In this document: positions 1 through 11,900 of the stretch, piece by piece
Layout of the letters: every line of letters starts with the position of its first letter
Position numbering within the stretch: the first letter of the stretch is position 1
Assembly (NCBI GenBank): GCA_030490835.1
Contig: CM059973.1
Coordinates: 83,219,221 to 83,283,220 of the forward strand
Source of the DNA: Annona cherimola
Taxonomy: Eukaryota; Streptophyta; Magnoliopsida; Magnoliales; Annonaceae
DNA: 64,000 bases
Direction: 5' to 3'
Notes under the pieces: model-generated
Told to the model about the DNA's origin: nothing
What the model saw: the letters and a program-made list of their open reading frames with translations, nothing else
Databases searched by the model: none
Made by a program: the position numbers and the translations under genes

Positions 1-36
1 TGTGGTGGCTATTGAGGAATCAAAGGACTTACATCT

Positions 37-2238
37 ATGACTATTGATGAGTTGATTGGCTCTTTACAAGTTCATGAAGAAAGAATGAAACGAAACAAAT
101 CTGAAGCTTCAGAGAAAGTCTTGTTGACAAAAACCTCTCTTAATAACAAAGAGCATTCTATGGGACATGGCTATGGTTTCAAAAATCAGAGAGACAGAGG
201 TCGTGATCGTGGTCGTGGAGGAAGAAGAGGAGATTCTAGAAACTTCACTAATGAAGGAAATCAAAATTTTGAAAGAACACAAAGAGGACGTGGAAGAGGA
301 GTCAGAGGAGGAAGAACAAATAGTGAGAAAAGGTATGAAAAATCTCAAATTGAATGCTTCATTTGTCACAAATATGGTCATTATGCAGCTGAATACAAAT
401 CTCAAGTAGAATGCTACAAATGCCATAAGTATGGACATTATGCTTCTGAATGTCGAAATCCACCTCAAGAAAAAGCTAATTTTATTGAAGATAAAGAAAT
501 AGATATTGAACCCACTTTGTTGCTGACTCTAAAAGAAGATGAAAAAGATGATAAAAGCATTTGGTACCTTGATAATGCTGCAAGTAATCACATGTGCGGT
601 GACAAAACAAAATTCATAGAACTTGATGAGAAGGTTTTGGGTAGTGTTACTTTTGGAGATTCATCCGAAATTCAAATCAAAGGAAAAGGAAATATTCTCA
701 TTCAGTTGAAGAATGGAGAACACAAGATTATTTTTTATGTTTATTTTGTGCCTAACTTAAAAAGTAACATTCTAAGCTTGGGACAACTTATAGAAAAAGG
801 TTATGAAGTTTATATGAAAGATCGTCATCTGATATTGAGAGATAAGCATGGAAACTTGGTTGCAAAAGTTCTTATGACCCCAAACAGAATGTTTAAAGTA
901 AATCTTCATACTGGTTCAGCTATATGTTTGAAATCTATTATAAATGATGATTCTTGGTTATGGCACATGCGTTTTGGGCACTTACATTTTGGAGGATTGA
1001 AATTGTTGAAACAAAAGCAGATGGTGAAAGGTCTTCCTTACATTGATCATCCAGAACAGATATGTGAAGGTTGTCTTTATGGGAAGCAGTTTCGGAATAG
1101 TTTTCCTAAAGAAGCTACTACAAGAGCTATGAATCCTTTGGAAGTTGTTCATACAGATATATGTGGGCCCATCAAACCAAGCTCATTTGGTAACAACAAT
1201 TACTTCCTTCTCTTCATTGATGATTTTAGTCGTAAGACATGGGTTTATTTTTTAAAACAGAAATTAGAAGCTTTCAAAGTTTTTCAAAACTTTAAAGCAT
1301 TTGTTGAAAAACAAAGTGGTTATATCATCAAAGCTTTGAGGTCCGATCGAGGTGGAGAATTCATGTCTAATGATTTTAAACAGTATTGTGATAAAAATGG
1401 AATTCGTCGCCTTTTAACAGTTCCAAGGTCGCCACAGCAGAATGGGGTCGTGGAAAGAAAGAACAGAACTATTTTGGACATGGCTCGAAGCATGTTGAAA
1501 TCTAAAAATATGCCTAAAGAATTTTGGGCTGAAGCTGTTGATTGTGCAGTTTATTTGTCCAATAGAAGTCCGACAAAAAATGTACAGGGAATGACACCTC
1601 AAGAAACATGGAGCGGATGGAAGCCAAGTGTTGCTCACTTGCGTGTATTTGGATGTCTGGCTTATACTCATGTACCTGATCAAGTAAGATTAAAGTTAGA
1701 TGATAAGAGTTCAAAATATGTCTTCATCGGTTATGATGCAAATTCAAAAGGCTACAAATTATATGATCCATTAACCAGTAGAATTATCATCAGCAGAGAT
1801 GTAAAATTTGATGAAGATGGTGCATGGGACTGGAAAATTCAGAAAGAAAAAAATTATAATTTTTTTCCTATTTTTCAAGATGATGAGCAATCAAATGAAA
1901 TACCAGATAATCATATCACTCCTCCATCTTCACCACCAGCTCATATTCCTCATGATTTATCATCATCGGAAGAAGAATCTTCAAGAAGAGCACATCGTTT
2001 CAGAAATCTTCAAGATATCTATGATGAAACAGAAATACTCACAGAGGCTATGAACAATTTGAATCTCTTTTGTTTTCTTGCAGGAGTTGAACCCATAAAT
2101 TATGAAGAAGCATCACAAGAAAATGAATGGAGAAAGGCTATGGATGAGGAAATCAGATCCATAAAAAAAAAATCATACTTGGGAGCTTATATCTCTTCCA
2201 CAAGGAAAGAGAGCTATTGGTGTCAAGTGGGTATATAA
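37..2238 (+). pseudogene. copia gag (partial), protease and integrase reading frame
   Basis: This 733-codon frame probably continues upstream of the window. From its first Met: a basic RG-rich stretch (about 45-100); two CCHC-like zinc knuckles at about 107-120 and 126-139, the first with Tyr in place of the last Cys; a protease motif WYLDNAASNHM near 176 (catalytic Asp 179, where DSGA/DTGA/DNGA is more usual); an HHCC pre-integrase module; and an integrase core with D373, D437 and E473, the D-D-35-E spacing of an active site. The frame leaves the polyprotein after a run of ten A at 2163-2172 and stops at 2238. The likely cause is a one-base length change in that run. Confidence 0.93.
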
Positions 2239-2239
2239 A

Positions 2240-3364
2240 TTGAAGAAAAATGCTAAAGGAGAAATTGAGAAATACAAGGCCAGATTGGTTGCTAAAGGGT
2301 ATAGTCAGATTGCTGGAATGGACTATGATGAGGTATTTGCTCCTGTTGTTCGTTTAGAAACTATCAGATTGATTATTTCACTTGCAGCTCAAAATAAATG
2401 GAAAATTCATCAGATGGATGTTAAATCTGCTTTCTTGAATGGATATCTTGATGAGGAAGTATATGTGGAGCAGCCTTTGGGATATACTATTGACGGACAT
2501 GAAGACAAAGTTCTAAAATTGAATAAAGCTTTATATGGTCTCAAACAGGCACCAAGAGCTTGGAATAGCATGATTAATAAATATTTTTTGGAACATGGGT
2601 TTGTAATATGCCCTCATGAACATGCACTTTATTCTAAGGTATATGATAATGGTGATTTGTTATTTGTTTGCTTGTATGTGGATGACCTTATTTTCACAGG
2701 AAGCAATCCAAACACATTTAAAGCTTTCAAAGAGGAGATGACTCAAGAATTTGAGATGGCAGATATTGGCTTGATGTCTTATTATCTTGGAATTGAAGTA
2801 AAGCAAACACATGAAGGCATTTTTATTTCCCAAGAAAGTTATGCACAAGAAATATTAAAAAGGTTTAGAATGGAAAGTTGCAAACCCATAAACACACCTG
2901 TAGCGTATGGAACAAAGTTATCAAAATTTGAGTATGGTGAGTACATTAATCCAACTTTTTTCAGAAGCTTGGTTGGAAGTTTGCGGTATTTGACATGTAC
3001 AAGGCCAGATATTCTGTTTGGAGTTGGGTTGATCAGTCGATTTATGGAAACTCATACATCTGTTCACATGAAAGCAGCAAAAAGAATTCTTCGCTACATC
3101 AAAGGTACACTAAGTTATGGCATCTTCTATTCCTCTTCTAATGATTTCAAGCTTGTGGGTTTTTGTGATAGTGATTGGGGTGGAGACACTGATGATAGAA
3201 AGAGTACTTCTGGATATGTATTTTTTATGGGAAATTCTGCTTTTACTTGGAATTCCAAGAAACAACCTATTGTGGCTCTTTCTACATGCGAAGCTGACTA
3301 TGTGGCAGCAACTTCATGTTCTTGTCATGCAATTTGGCTAAGGATAAAGCAAACACATTATTGA
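2240..3364 (+). pseudogene. copia reverse transcriptase and RNase H reading frame
   Basis: Continues the copia polyprotein in a different frame after the break near 2163-2240. It has the standard copia RT blocks (VAKGYSQ, VFAPVVRLETIR, QMDVKSAFLNG, LYGLKQAPRAW) and the YVDD catalytic motif at about 2675-2686. The RNase H domain follows, with a CDSDW motif near 3165 and CEADY near 3290. The frame ends at 3364 inside RNase H because of a second frameshift. No bacterial-style start applies. Confidence 0.93.
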
Positions 3365-3654
3365 AAGGTGTGCAAAGTGCTCAAGATAAAGCAACAGAAA
3401 TTTTCATTGACAACAAATCAGCAATTGTGTTAGCAAAGAACCCGGTATTTCATGATCGCAGCAAACACATAGATACAAGGTATCATTTTATCAGAGAATG
3501 TGTAGCCAAGAAAGAGGTGGAGCTCAAGTTTGTGAAGTCACAAAATCAAGTTGCTGATATTTTCACAAAGCCTTTGAAGTATGAAGATTTTTATAAATTG
3601 CGAGTTTTGCTTGGGATAACTAAATTAAGTTTAAAGGAGGGTGTTGGAAGTTAA
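3316..3654 (+). pseudogene. copia RNase H C-terminus, shifted frame
   Basis: Real copia sequence resumes at about 3390 with the motif DNKSAI, then SKHIDTRYHFIRE and ADIFTKPL, the usual C-terminal end of copia RNase H. The stop at 3654 lies 12 nt inside the 3' LTR. The first 20 or so codons are out-of-frame overlap with the previous segment. Confidence 0.88.
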
Positions 3655-3724
3655 ACTTAATTTAATTTTGGGTTATTATGTTTTCATGCATCTAGTGTAA
3701 TACATGAATGTAATAAGTGATTAG

Positions 3725-3880
3725 TACATGTACTTAGTGATAAACATGCACTTGGTTAATTTCATTCATGCATAAATACATGTACTTAGTGATAAACATG
3801 CACTTAGTTAATTTCATTCATGCATAAATACATGTACCTAGTGATAAGCATGCACCTAGTTAATTTCATTCATGCATAGA
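3725..3880 (+). repeat. Three tandem 52-bp units in copia U3
   Basis: Units start at 3725, 3777 and 3829, each opening with TACATGTAC(T/C)TAGTGAT and differing at only a few positions. They lie 50-200 bp upstream of the LTR TATA box, where retrotransposon enhancers usually sit. An enhancer role is inference. Confidence 0.9.
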
Positions 3881-3929
3881 TATTTATGATGTTCATGAAT
3901 ATTGTGTGGAAAAGAAGCATCACTTCTAG

Positions 3930-3937
3930 TATAAATA
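3930..3937 (+). promoter_or_regulatory. TATA box of the copia LTR
   Basis: TATAAATA stands about 120 bp before the LTR end and is the best core-promoter match in the LTR. Confidence 0.6.
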
Positions 3938-4051
3938 GATATGAAGATGTTCATTTGAGAGAGAGGGTGTGAGAAAGGAAAAAAAACAAAGATTTCAATA
4001 AGAAAATAGAAGTCAATTTCTCCTCTATTTCTTTGTGCTTTTTCTCCAACA

Positions 4052-4539
4052 CGGTCCGCATGCATCGATGAAGTCTCACTCCTCTGCTTCTCACTGGTCA
4101 CGAAGTCTGCCTCTGGAACGTAGAAGATCCCGATCCAGGTCTATAAGGAGTTGGCATTGCATAGGTAAAACCATTCCCGTTCCCAGCCGTGGCCACAGCA
4201 ATAGTGGGCTGGACTGAGTTGTGGACTTTCTTCTGCCTGCAACAACAAATTCTAGTCCAACCATGGCGAACACTAATAAAGTAGAGAAACGACTTTTGAA
4301 AGAAATATTCAGTTGCCCGGAACCGTTTTGGCCATTGCAGATCACACTCCTGTTGATGCGGAAGCCACACACGTGATTCTCCCTAGCCACCAAGCTCGCC
4401 ATAGAAGCATTCCAAACTCCGTCTGTATCTGACCAGCGATGCCGGTAGGGCCTTAACACTAATAGTGGTGTTATCCCCCCGGATCCGGCAAGAAAATGCT
4501 CTGCCGGACGTAATCGACTGGAACAGAAAAGACTAGGAG
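4052..4539. other. Flank of the copia element; unidentified coding-like block
   Basis: Higher in GC than its surroundings. The minus strand has overlapping frames (4098-4370 and 4091-4459); one ends in a Gly/Ser/Pro-rich tail. I recognise no family, and no single frame dominates. It could be a gene fragment interrupted by the retrotransposon, or chance. Confidence 0.3.
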
Positions 4540-5131
4540 TGTTAATGGATGCGGGTTGGAGTCTAAGCCTAATCCTAACTCATTTAAAATATCTTAACCA
4601 TAATCTGTTTATTAACCCATTTAAAAAATATCAACCCTAATCCATTTACAACCCATTTAATAAAAGGGTTGGTAGGTTGTTAACGGGTTGTATAACAAAT
4701 AACCTGAAAGTCTAGACTTTAGTAGATAATGATCTTGCAGGAAGAGACAAGAAGGTGTTTTCAGCGTAGGAAAAATGGAAATAGGACAGTAAGGAAAAAA
4801 TGGAATTATGACAGCAGTGGAAAAATGAAAATTAGGTGATTGGAGGAAGATTTAAAAAGAAAAAATAACCAAGGAGTTTACATGTATATATAAAAAAATT
4901 TAATGAGTTAAGCGAGTTAAATGGGTTGAATGAATGAAACGGGTTGAACAGGTTATATGAGTTAAATGGGTTGCTAAACGGGTTGACGAGTTATAAAATT
5001 TCAACAATAGTCTATTTATTTAATTAAATAATTAAGCGAGTTGGCGGATCATAACCTATTTATTTAAAAATCTCGACCCGAATCTATTTATAAACGGGTT
5101 AGACAAGCGGGTTGACCATGACCATTAATAT
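4540..5131. mobile_element. MITE-like repeat rich in the GGGTT word
   Basis: The left part carries many AACCCATTTA-type words, and the right part many GGGTTGAA and AACGGGTT words. Both ends carry TTAATGG in inverted orientation (4542-4548 and the complement at 5122-5128). This resembles non-autonomous hAT-like elements in plants, but no clean 8-bp target duplication is visible. Boundaries are approximate. Confidence 0.4.
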
Positions 5132-8041
5132 TATTTGAAAATACACCTCATTCGAGGAACCGTTGCTCGCGCCAGAACCTTGCAATTGTCGTCGCAAGTC
5201 GCAACCTCCACCATGCACAAGGATGCGACCAGAAAAAAATTTTGGCGGCCTAGAAATAACCTAAAATGCAGAAATTCGATAGCCAAGCACCAGAGGAAAT
5301 CCAGCCGTCTAACTATAAAAAAAGTCTACTAGCAGCCATTTTTAAATCTGGCAATTGCATCAACAAATTCAGCTTCTAACCGCAAACCGCACGCCTCCAT
5401 TATTCAGATTTGCTTTGGCCGAGCGCTTTGGCTAAGCGAAAATGAAGACAGTTGCAGATCTAACCATTCCATAAATTCGGCAATTTTGATATCCTCCTAA
5501 CAGCAGCCACAATCATCTCTAACCATCCCCAATTTCAAGCAGCGGCAGAACAAGCACTTCCGTGCTGTTTCTTTCGATGTCTAACCAGGCAAGAACAGCA
5601 ACGAGGCAACCACCTCCACGAATTCAGTATCTGGCCAACCTATTACCATCACTGGCAGCTTGGGTACTAGTGTACAGAGAAGAGTTGACAGATGGGCGAT
5701 AAAAAAATGGTGAAAGAAGCAAAAAGAAGAAGAAGAGCAGCAGCAGCAGCAATCGCCAAGCATGGCATTTTCGTACGGGAAGAAGATGGGCATTTTTGGC
5801 ATTGAAAAAAAGAAACTGATGCATGTGGACAGAATGTGATGGTAGGGGTACCAAAGGAATTAAAAGTGAAAGGAATTTTTGAAACATTAGGAATATGAAA
5901 GGAATAATAAGCAAATGTTGTAGTTACGGAGGAAATTTTTCCATGAAATTACATTAATATAGTGGACAAAATGGGAGTGCAACTCAAGGCACACTTGAAC
6001 GGGTTAAGCGAACACTGCCGCCGGCCTTACGTACGTAACGTACACAAAAAGAATGGTGTGTATGCGTATAAATCTCTATTTACTATTCAATTATTATGCA
6101 ACAGAAAAGAAAGGTTATATATGTATGGAAGTGAGAGAGAGAGAGAGAGGTGTATTTGTCAATTCTATTATTGTATTATAGTGTATTTTAAAAAAAAAAA
6201 AGCCCGAGCATCAACTCGATTAATTTGAAGTCATAAATTAAATAATATAAAATAATTAAAAAATAGACGATAAAGAGAACAATAATAGTAAGTCTACTTT
6301 GCATTCCATTTGTGAAAGTGCATGACAGGTGAAGAAATCTCTCCCGCACACAACCAAATCCTTCTTCGGGGGATTACACTCATCATTATCTATGGCCCAC
6401 TTATGATGCAAACCCACTTAAATTTGTTTTTTTCCTGTTCTTTTTGCTTATCTTTACTGGAAAAAGCACTCAAGCTGCCGTGCGCTTTCGGGGCAGCAGC
6501 AGGACCCGAAAAAAAGTCTTACATGGCACTCGAATACCCTCCTGGCCGCGTGACCCACGATATGCAGGCAGCCAATTGGTTATTATAATACGTTCCACGA
6601 TTAGATGAACATTTATGAGGCAGTTGTAATACGAAATTTTTTTTGCAGTGGTTTGTATACGGTTGGTAAAATGAGATATTTCCGCTGCTGTTTTTGAACC
6701 ACAAGTCAGCTATTGAATTTAAATGCGGAACTGTCACCTGGAGATCGTGTCATGTGCATCGCTCAATTTCGATTTCGACTTTTGGTTGCAGGTGCCCGTG
6801 CGGCTGCGTATCAAGTCTAGGCCAGATCATCATATGACACATGATCGCATCATCACGCCCATGGCGTTTGGGCGGCCGCCTTAAGTAGGGTCGGCCGATA
6901 ATAGGGACAAATTCTTTCATCCTTTCTAGGAAACTTGCTAGATAGCTTCCGGCTGAAGAGAATGAAAATTTCATGGAATTGAAATTCATTAAAATTATCT
7001 TATTCGTTTGAACTATGAAAATAAAAAACGTGATTCATTAAGGTTGATTTCTTGAGATGCAAATTATGTATTTTTTATTGTTATCTATATTTTAATTAAA
7101 ATTTATTATTGATTTATATAAAAAGCATTTCATCTTTTATCATATCGTGTCATTTTGTTTTTTTTTTTCCCCTTACTTTTTATATTTCTTTCTTACCCAT
7201 CTTTTTAAGTTTCCTCATTACCAAAAGAATTTGTGGGTCCTTCTCCCAAAGGTCAAACAATCCGCACGCGCAACTTTCCTTCTTGCGGGTAGGAAGGTAG
7301 ACCTTAATTTTTCACTTATCCTGTTAGATACCATGGCACCTAATTTGAGACTTTATTATTATTGTTGTTGTTGTTCATTATTAGTTAGTTATTTAGTCAG
7401 ATGGGGAAGAGTAGAGTCGGCGGCCTTGGAGCCCAAAAAGTAAATGAAGAAATTGAGAAAGGGGCATCATTTCACCTCCATGATTTGCACCGGCAATCAC
7501 CAAAAGTTAGGAAAGAGAATATAAAAAAATGGCCATCCAATAGTCCACATAGCATGCTGTGATTGGAAGGTAGAAGCCCCATTCTATCCAATATTCGTCA
7601 CGAAGTGGCCTTGAGATGCTGTTGTCTCTGTCTGTAGTTTATTGCGCCCAAAGCTTCTGGCCAGGTGCAGCTCCCCAGTCCATAATCAATAGTTGTGATT
7701 TTGGAAAATTTTAAAGGATTCCCAATCTAACTGGGAATGAAAAGCTGAAAAATTATAATTCTTTTTTGGGGGCGCTGGTACACAAGGAAATAAAAAGAGG
7801 AAACCAGGACCTGACCCTCTCAACGACTTCAGGAAAAATCTGTCCCATCACAATCGTTGGTTCTTTTTTTTTTTTTCTTTTTTTTAAAAATATATTTTAG
7901 GTTGTTGGGGGCTGCTCAGTGAATATTCGACAGAGTTGTATCAACCTTTGGATAAACGTATTGAATTAGATGGAGATACAAATAAATGTTTTAATTTTAA
8001 GTTGGCATCATTAAATCATGATCATTCTTTAAAGAAATGTA

Positions 8042-8080
<39 letters not shown>

Positions 8081-8942
8081 CTTGCGGTGTAAATAATATT
8101 GAGTTAAATCAAGTTCAGGTTAACCCAAACTTCTAAAACTATGGTTAGGTTCAAGCGGACTTCCCTTGTACTAAAACATTTTAGCAAACGATTGTAATAA
8201 ATACACGTACAAAGGAAAATCTTGAAAACAAATGCGTTGGGAGACACCATATTTGGTGGCATGCTCTGGATTCGTCCTAATGATCTCTTGCCCGACTAAA
8301 GAGATGCTGCTACGCCATTGAGACGATGCATACCAAGTTCGATTTCAACTACTGAAGAAATCGGAATTCGTAGGAAAGAATTCTATTACCAACCAAAGGC
8401 AGCAGATCAATTGTTTTCCACGAGTCATCGATTTTTGCGAGGAACTATGAGAATATGTTACAGAGACCGGCCGAAGAAATTTGCCTCAACGGATCATTCT
8501 TAGTCTTTGCAAAGAAGGGGGAAAAACAAAATTTAAAAAATTACAGGAGGAAAATGGTAGCTATCATCCCTGAAGAATAAGAATTCCATCACTAGCACCG
8601 TTTCTGTCCAAATAAGAAATTTGCGGACTCCATTCTATTGTCTTTGCATATGGACCCCATGGAGCGATAAGGATAAGACAGAAAACCCATTCCATGCAGG
8701 CCCCGCAATTACAGGTGCAAACCCATTACATGGATACCCACAGCAGGCATGGCCAAAACGCCATTTCTTTCCTACCATTTCTGCTTCCCCCCATATTGAT
8801 AGTTCATAGTACAATTGAGTCGAGCTTAGGATATTACCCAGCACTCATAAATATCGGCAGAGGGGTGTTCATGGCCCACTGGATCGGGCACAAACTCTCC
8901 ACAAACACCGCTATGTCACATGTTAGCTGTCTGAAACTACAA
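5132..8942. other. Intergenic DNA downstream of DXR
   Basis: No coding exons recognised. It holds a GAAGAAGAAG/GCAGCAGCAG stretch near 5725-5755, a short GA run near 6132-6150, poly-T tracts at 7159-7169 and 7865-7890, and an (AT)n microsatellite at 8046-8076. The last few hundred bases are probably the DXR 3' UTR. Short frames here look like chance. Confidence 0.6.
8046..8076. repeat. (AT)n microsatellite
   Basis: About 15 uninterrupted AT units. Confidence 0.95.
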
Positions 8943-11900
8943 TCATGCATGAATAGGATGCAGATCGGAAGACAACTGCAAAGTTCCCGCAAAATCTCGT
9001 GCCCACAGGTCATAATGAACTATCTCCTCCAATGATGGGTTGGTCACCAATTCCTTGCGGTGTTCATCACATGTGGCTTCTACAATCTTGAAAATGTCAA
9101 GGTAGCGGATTCTGATGAAAAATATAAGCCAAGCATTCGTCAGCTGAGCACCTAAAAATGGAAGTTGGAAGTGTCCAGATCTTCTTACATAAAAAGAAGA
9201 TCGCGGTGATCCCCAAGTCCACTGGACATGCCCAACAATGAAAATATCTGACATATCATGGTTCACAACGATGAGATTGCTGTTGACTTATCTGGTGGGA
9301 ACAATACCTCAACAGCATTAATTGCTGATTCCCACTAATAATATGTTATTTGTTATTTGATGGTTTTTGGAAGTTGAAAATACAGTGGGCACAAGGTCCA
9401 TACGCAAGAGAGGCAACTTTTACGCAAGAGAGGCAACTTACTTTTCATCAATAAACATCTCTACAGCCTTCTCATTGGCTGCACTAAGAACTCCAGTCAT
9501 GGTGCCTCCAGCCCTGCCAGCAGCATACGCCAGTTCCATTGACGGGTATTTTGCATTATCTGGCGCTCTAAAAGTTAACGAACCAAGCCTGGAGTATCCA
9601 TTTCAAACATTAAGATAGTCACAGTAAAACAAAGCAGAATAATGACAGGACTTTCAGTTTCCCATTTGTTTTGATGTTGAATTGGGAAGTGAAATTGCTA
9701 CTTGCATCTCCATCGCAATAGGCCGTCTTAATAGTGGACACGGTTATCATGTCCACTTGGGATTCAATTGAACGGAACTAGAGCTAATATCCAATGATCA
9801 ACAAATAATAAAGCTTTGGGTTAATTTCAAATGCACCTACTATATTTGCCCTTAATTACAAATATACTCACTAAGTTTGAAAACTTTCGCATATACCCAC
9901 TAAGTATGAGTGAAATTTCAAATATAACTATTCTGTCCGGCATAATTAAAAATCGCCATTATCCATCATAAGAAATCTCCAAAATGCTCATTATTATTTA
10001 ATAATAATAGTCGTTCAACTGTGATAGAAGTTAAATAATATAATGGAAACACATTCAATGTGAGAAAAAAGCTAGACAGAATGAGTTTTAACGGTCTGAA
10101 TATTGCACAAATCACAATAAATGTTAGATTAATTAGGGGTATTTTGGAATTTTAAGATTATTAAACGTTTATGACTGTCATAATGGGTATATTTGAAATT
10201 TCACTCATACTCAGTGGGTATATGTGACAGTTTTTAAACTTAGTGGGTATATTTGTAATTAAGGGCAAATGTAGTGGGTATATTTGAAATTAACCCTAAA
10301 ACTTTTAACTGAAAATCACAGAAATCATTAAGTATTTGGCGATGCATCTTCTGAACCTTTGTTTCCAACTGACTAAATGTTGTGTATCATAAAATTGCTT
10401 AGATCAGTTCAGAATATTATGGTTTGTAATTTTTGTGCAGTAACTGAAGATTGATTTCAGAGTGCCAACTTTGAATGGTTAGAGACACTTCCGTATGACT
10501 TTGAAAAGTTTTGAGCTCCATGTCTCAAATAAGAAAGTCCAAAATAATTTTTTTTTCCTATAATAGAAGAGTTCTTTCATTTGTTTCTTCCTCATCTATT
10601 AAAAGGATAGGATAGAAAATAAATTATGCTCAATTTCAACTTGGTCTGTGGATATTAGACAGCAGAAATGTAACTCTCTTGACCCACAACCCCAAAAAAA
10701 AAAAAAAAAAAAAAAAAAAGGTTTTTTGACCAAGACTATCCTTTTTCTGATTCAAGTAGTGACCTAATCAGATAACATGTCTTGGTCAACATCATTTAAC
10801 CTCTAATTCTAAATGATGGTGTCTGATGTAAAGTTGCAAATTGGATAGGTCTCAATCATGCACATTTGTCTAATTTCAGAAACAAGCCTATACAAAGATA
10901 CACGAGACTAGGTGAGAGATTCCCATAATGCCACCAAAGCTAATTAGGACACGGATATTCCTGCAATTATGTCAGGCTCTGAGAGAAGACCAGTAAGCAT
11001 TAGCACAATGGAATGGCAATCATTTTAATCACCTAGAACTTACCCCAATTATCAAAATAACTGGGCCAACTACTTGAGTCATGCACTGCCAATCTTCTGG
11101 TTATGAAGAATTAACTTTTACGATGATGCATGCAGTCCATAATTAGAAAATGAACATGAGGAAAGAGGCTCTACTTGCAAAGATCAAGCCGAGGCCAAGT
11201 AACTTCAGAGCAATAAATCCTATCAGGCCAAGATAACGTGTAAAGAATTGGAAGCCGCATGTCAGGTAGTCCTAATTGAGCAAGAACGGAGGAATCCTGT
11301 GACATAATAGAAAAAAAAAAGAAAAAAAGAAAGAACGGTAATTTTGGATATCAGACTCCTGGATTTTGAACTGACTTAAGTATCTCCCTCCCCATTCCAA
11401 TTCTCAAGTCTTCACAGCAATAAGAGGGGCATTAACTACTCAGCACTAAAATAGTTAAACTAATTACTAAAAAGAAAAAAATAGACAACATATAAACTGT
11501 GTTTTGCAAACAGAGAAGAATGCTAGCAGAATACAGGCATTCAAACCTGTGTCTCAATCATTGAGTGTATGATAGACTGTGGATGAATCACAATCTCAAT
11601 ATCATCATATCCAGCGCCAAATAGATAGTGGGCTTCAATAACTTCAAGGCCCTGTTGACCGGATAAAAGACACTCAGCCAAGGAAAGCACACCTGATGCA
11701 TAATGTGTTTTCTGGTAAAAGACAAAAAATCTGCAGCGGGAAATATGACACTTCAAAGACACCTTATTGAAAAGAGTAGCAGAGTCCACAGTGATCTTCT
11801 TCCCCATGCTCCAGTTAGGATGCTTCAGGGCATCGGCAACTTTTACCTCTCCCAACTTCTCAACAGGCAAATCCCTATGGACCAAAATGAACAAACTTAG

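Larger units (their letters stand above)
1..4051 (+). mobile_element. Ty1/copia LTR retrotransposon, 3' part (gag-pol to 3' LTR)
   Basis: The window opens inside gag of a copia-order element, so the 5' LTR and gag start lie to the left. Order seen: gag C-terminus with zinc knuckles, aspartic protease, GAG-pre-integrase, integrase, reverse transcriptase, RNase H, a purine tract (AAAGGAGGG) and a 410-bp 3' LTR. Integrase before RT places it in Ty1/copia. The coding region has two frame breaks, near 2163-2240 and 3340-3370, so this copy cannot make an intact polyprotein. Domains remain easy to read, so the decay is moderate. The target-site duplication cannot be checked because the 5' end is missing. 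Confidence 0.95.
3642..4051 (+). repeat. 3' LTR of the copia element
   Basis: It begins TGTTGGA directly after the purine tract at 3634-3641 and ends TCCAACA, giving a 7-bp terminal inverted repeat with the expected TG...CA ends. Length is 410 bp. A TATAAATA box lies at 3930-3937, so transcription would start around 3960. The U3 part holds three tandem copies of a 52-bp unit. Confidence 0.88.

Noticed and set aside
4091..4459. Overlapping minus-strand frames next to the copia LTR as a gene
   Set aside because: Two frames compete, no family is recognised and no splice sites are convincing; kept only as an unidentified block.
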